Source: [Scytonema hofmanni] UTEX 2349
Lineage (GTDB): Bacteria; Cyanobacteriota; Cyanobacteriia; Cyanobacteriales; Nostocaceae
DNA: 64,000 nucleotides
Assembly (NCBI RefSeq): GCF_000582685.1
Contig: NZ_KK073768.1
Span: 3,366,454 to 3,430,453 of the forward strand
Direction of reading: 5' to 3'
The translations under genes and the position numbers were made by a program. Position 1 is the stretch's first letter. Each line of letters begins with the position of its first letter. Of this stretch, positions 62,293 through 64,000 are shown one piece after another. The notes beneath the pieces are model-generated. The model saw only the letters and a list, made by a program, of their open reading frames with translations. It ran no database searches and had not been told where the DNA came from.

Positions 62293-62925
62293 ATGAGCCG
62301 TCTTATGAAGCAACTGTTGGTTATTACTGCTTTAATTTCGCCACTTTGCTTAATTGTATCAACACAAGTGCTTGCTCAAACGCAGCCAACAGAGGCGGAA
62401 ATTCAACAAGCTTGTGCCAATCGGCAGATTGACAAACTGCCTGCGCCATTTTCTGATGTGCCTTCATATCACTGGGCATCTGAAGCTGTAGCGAATCTAT
62501 ATTATTGTAAATCAGCGCGGCGAAATGCATCTACTAGCGGACTAAAAACCGCGCCTGACAAGGTAACAATAAATGGACGCTCCTACGGAATTGATGCTTA
62601 TTTGTGGCGTAATTTTATGCCAAGTACCACTCCCAATAATAAGGGAATAATGGCGAATGTCCGCTTGAAAGCACAGGATGGAAAACCAGTAGCGTCAACA
62701 TTAACTGTTGATAAATTGTGGCTAATTAAAAGTAATGGTGAAACAGTTTGGGAAACTACCTTTTCTGAACAACCGAGAATTTCTAACTCTGGAGTCGAGA
62801 TGGTAGTCAGGGGTGGACCAAATTTAGAACCTGATAGCGTGGTTGATGTGGTGGTTCGCTTGCGGAATGGGAATAAGACTTATTTAGTGCGATCGCCTGA
62901 CCAAAAAATTCAACGCACATATTAA
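62293..62925 (+). CDS. Exported protein with an SLH-like segment
   Basis: A 210-residue protein. A signal peptide spans residues 1-28 (LLVITALISPLCLIVSTQVLAQ). Then CANRQIDKLPAPFSDVPSYH and WASEAVANLYYC resemble half an S-layer homology repeat, and a beta-rich C-terminal domain follows (TLTVDKLWLIKSNGETVWET shortened: DKLWLIKSNGETVW). It probably resides in the periplasm or outer envelope. The cysteines at about 41 and 71 may form a disulfide. Function unknown. Confidence 0.6.
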   Translation: MSRLMKQLLVITALISPLCLIVSTQVLAQTQPTEAEIQQACANRQIDKLPAPFSDVPSYHWASEAVANLYYCKSARRNASTSGLKTAPDKVTINGRSYGIDAYLWRNFMPSTTPNNKGIMANVRLKAQDGKPVASTLTVDKLWLIKSNGETVWETTFSEQPRISNSGVEMVVRGGPNLEPDSVVDVVVRLRNGNKTYLVRSPDQKIQRTY

Positions 62926-62932
62926 AAGTAAT

Positions 62933-62972
62933 GAGGGCTAAAGCCCTCATCTTTAAGCACGAAAAGTGCTTA
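62933..62972. repeat. GAGGGCTAAAGCCCTC and TAAGCAC dyads
   Basis: GAGGGCTAAAGCCCTC followed by TAAGCAC-GAAAA-GTGCTTA, lying between two convergent genes, where they may terminate both. The second dyad is related to the one at 1548-1565. Confidence 0.75.
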
Positions 62973-63491
62973 GTACTGTTTGAGTCGAACTACTTCAAAC
63001 TCGAAAGCCGCAATACGTCGATTATCAATGTAAACTTCTATCTTATGCTTACCACTTGGATCGCCAGGAGCAATAGTCCAAAAGTTTTCAATCACACCAT
63101 TTTGAGCCTTCTGTGTACGAGTAGTTACACCTTCAGTACCATTTGCTGTTAGTGAGAAGTTTTCACCATTATCTGTACCCCAGTTTTCTGGTTGTTTTGG
63201 CAATCGCAGAACTTCTCGCCATGTTACTTCACCCTTGTAATCTTTAAGTTGAATTCGCCATCCGTAACGCTTTTTCTCTTGAAGTGGTACTCTCATTGTT
63301 GGAATGAAGGTAACATTACCTCTGGCGCCAACTCTCTCAACTCCGAATTCAGCTTTTGTGACAGAAATCTGTTTAGAATTGCTAGATTGAGAAGTCGCAA
63401 CAGACTGATCCGCCAAAACCGAAGTTATCAAGGGAGATGTCAACCAAAAAGAAGCCAGCACAAGGGTAGTTCCCCAAACTCTCAAAAACAT
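62970..63491 (-). CDS. Exported beta-rich protein of unknown function
   Basis: A 173-residue protein. A signal peptide spans residues 1-27 (ending SVLADQ). The remainder has alternating polar/hydrophobic strands (VTFIPTMRVPLQEKKRYGWR shortened: FIPTMRVPLQEKKRYGW; KIEVYIDNRRIAAFEFEVV), like an Ig-like or jelly-roll fold. It is convergent with the preceding exported protein, which has a comparable beta-rich C-terminus (both end in strands with a comparable VVRL motif), so the two may be functionally linked. Confidence 0.55.
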   Translation of the reverse strand: MFLRVWGTTLVLASFWLTSPLITSVLADQSVATSQSSNSKQISVTKAEFGVERVGARGNVTFIPTMRVPLQEKKRYGWRIQLKDYKGEVTWREVLRLPKQPENWGTDNGENFSLTANGTEGVTTRTQKAQNGVIENFWTIAPGDPSGKHKIEVYIDNRRIAAFEFEVVRLKQY

Positions 63492-63578
63492 ACTTTTTCT
63501 ATGAGATATTCCTACTTATTAATAGAGGAATATCAACTCGTGTTCCGGACACACTCTATGAAAATTGAGAATAGTGTG

Positions 63579-63824
63579 CTATTTGCTGGTGGAGTTTAAA
63601 TCTTGGAAATGAACTTCCAAGTCATATTTATAACAAAGGGATTTAAGTTTTTCTTTAACGAGCGATCGCACATTTTCTGGTGAGACAATTACGCAGTCTG
63701 GTGCATATTGCATCACTTCGCGAATAAACCAAAAAGTGCTAGTAACTTGTCTAACAACTCCTCGCACTCGCTGTTTATCAGGTAGCCATTCGATAAAAGA
63801 TAGATATATTAGAACTAAAGGCTG
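63579..63824 (-). pseudogene. C-terminal remnant of a WYL-type regulator
   Basis: The frame is open from a stop near 63825 and reads FIEWLPDKQRVRGVVRQ, STFWFIREVMQYAPDCVIVS and ENVRSLVKEKLKSLC. The W-x-I/V-R-E-V/L-x-x-Y-x-P pattern is that of the C-terminal (WCX) part of WYL-domain transcription regulators. The N-terminal helix-turn-helix and WYL domain are absent, so this is a truncated remnant. No start codon of its own is convincing. Confidence 0.5.
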
Positions 63825-63933
63825 TTAAAGCTAAAGCTGTATGAGTAACAATGATTTACTTTTGATCCCAGCCTCTAATGCGTTGCGAGGGATTGGATTC
63901 TACTAATTTTCTTGTTTAAAAAAAAATCGTAAT

Positions 63934-64000
63934 TTTACAAGAAAGGCAGAAGTTCGAGGGCAGAAGGCACTTATGTTAGGAGTATCAATTAAAACTTACT
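63934..64000. repeat. 67-bp direct repeat running off the window
   Basis: Identical over its full visible length to 58665-58731. It begins TTTACAAGAAAGGCAGAAG and continues past the window end, so its full size is unknown. Confidence 0.9.

Noticed and set aside
63192..63599. 135-codon plus-strand frame
   Set aside because: It is antisense to the exported protein at 62970-63491 and has no family features.

Overview
The window is chromosomal DNA from a cyanobacterium, most likely a filamentous one with a repeat-rich genome. The evidence is the dense HIP1 octamer (GCGATCGC) throughout, a probable carotenoid C-3',4' desaturase, a geranylgeranyl-reductase-like flavoprotein, a pyrH-frr pair, heptamer-type short tandem repeats (ATGCCCC, GGGGAAA and similar), and long intergenic regions packed with small palindromes. 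I do not name a genus. No rRNA, tRNA or convincing CRISPR array was seen.

Layout. 0-4.9 kb: hydantoinase/oxoprolinase subunits A (cut by the window edge) and B, separated by an acetyltransferase and a gene remnant, then an RlpA-type protein. 6-10 kb: a Tat-exported PhoX phosphatase preceded by a Pho-box-like repeat, and a short-chain dehydrogenase. 9.9-11.1 kb: a broken RAYT transposase flanked on each side by four palindromes at exact 40-bp spacing. 11-18.5 kb: a GH57 protein, a histidine kinase, a HEAT-repeat/membrane/NACHT-like NTPase, and a three-gene overlapping operon of very small proteins. 18.8-25.1 kb: a thioredoxin/CcdA/cytochrome b operon, a permease pair and a membrane-anchored protein. 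25.3-31.4 kb: a same-strand cluster of five proteins (CHAT protease, inactive-STAND-like protein, MoxR AAA+, vWA protein, P-loop NTPase). 32-41.5 kb: mostly housekeeping (reductase, frr, pyrH, redoxin, agmatinase, hydrolase, LCP protein, AI-2E permease). 41.7-45.7 kb: a serpin and a subtilisin-like peptidase separated by nested repeats. 46-53 kb: rpe, fructosamine kinase, M16 peptidase, glycosyltransferase, a DUF2281/PIN toxin-antitoxin pair and CrtD. 53.5-64 kb: an animal-type haem peroxidase, a double-FHA ABC transporter, an orphan antitoxin, a Ser/Thr kinase, several uncharacterised proteins and gene remnants.

The most interesting unit is 25.3-31.4 kb. It looks like a NTP-dependent conflict or signalling system of the vWA-MoxR type. 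The first two proteins share a homologous coiled-coil of about 65 residues, suggesting homotypic coupling between a caspase-like CHAT protease and a degenerate P-loop sensor. MoxR and vWA genes follow, and then a large protein with an intact P-loop. The HEAT-NACHT protein at 14.6-17.6 kb is a second candidate of NLR-like design.

The other theme is repeat invasion. More than 20 copies of one roughly 29-bp palindrome (GTAGAGACGTTCC arm) lie between or inside genes. At least three MITE-like families are visible, one with a 9-bp and one with a roughly 10-bp target duplication. Short remnants of Uma2, S8 peptidase, PIN toxin, FHA, kinase and WYL-type genes mark past deletions. All identifications come from reading the sequence and from memory of protein families; no database search was run.
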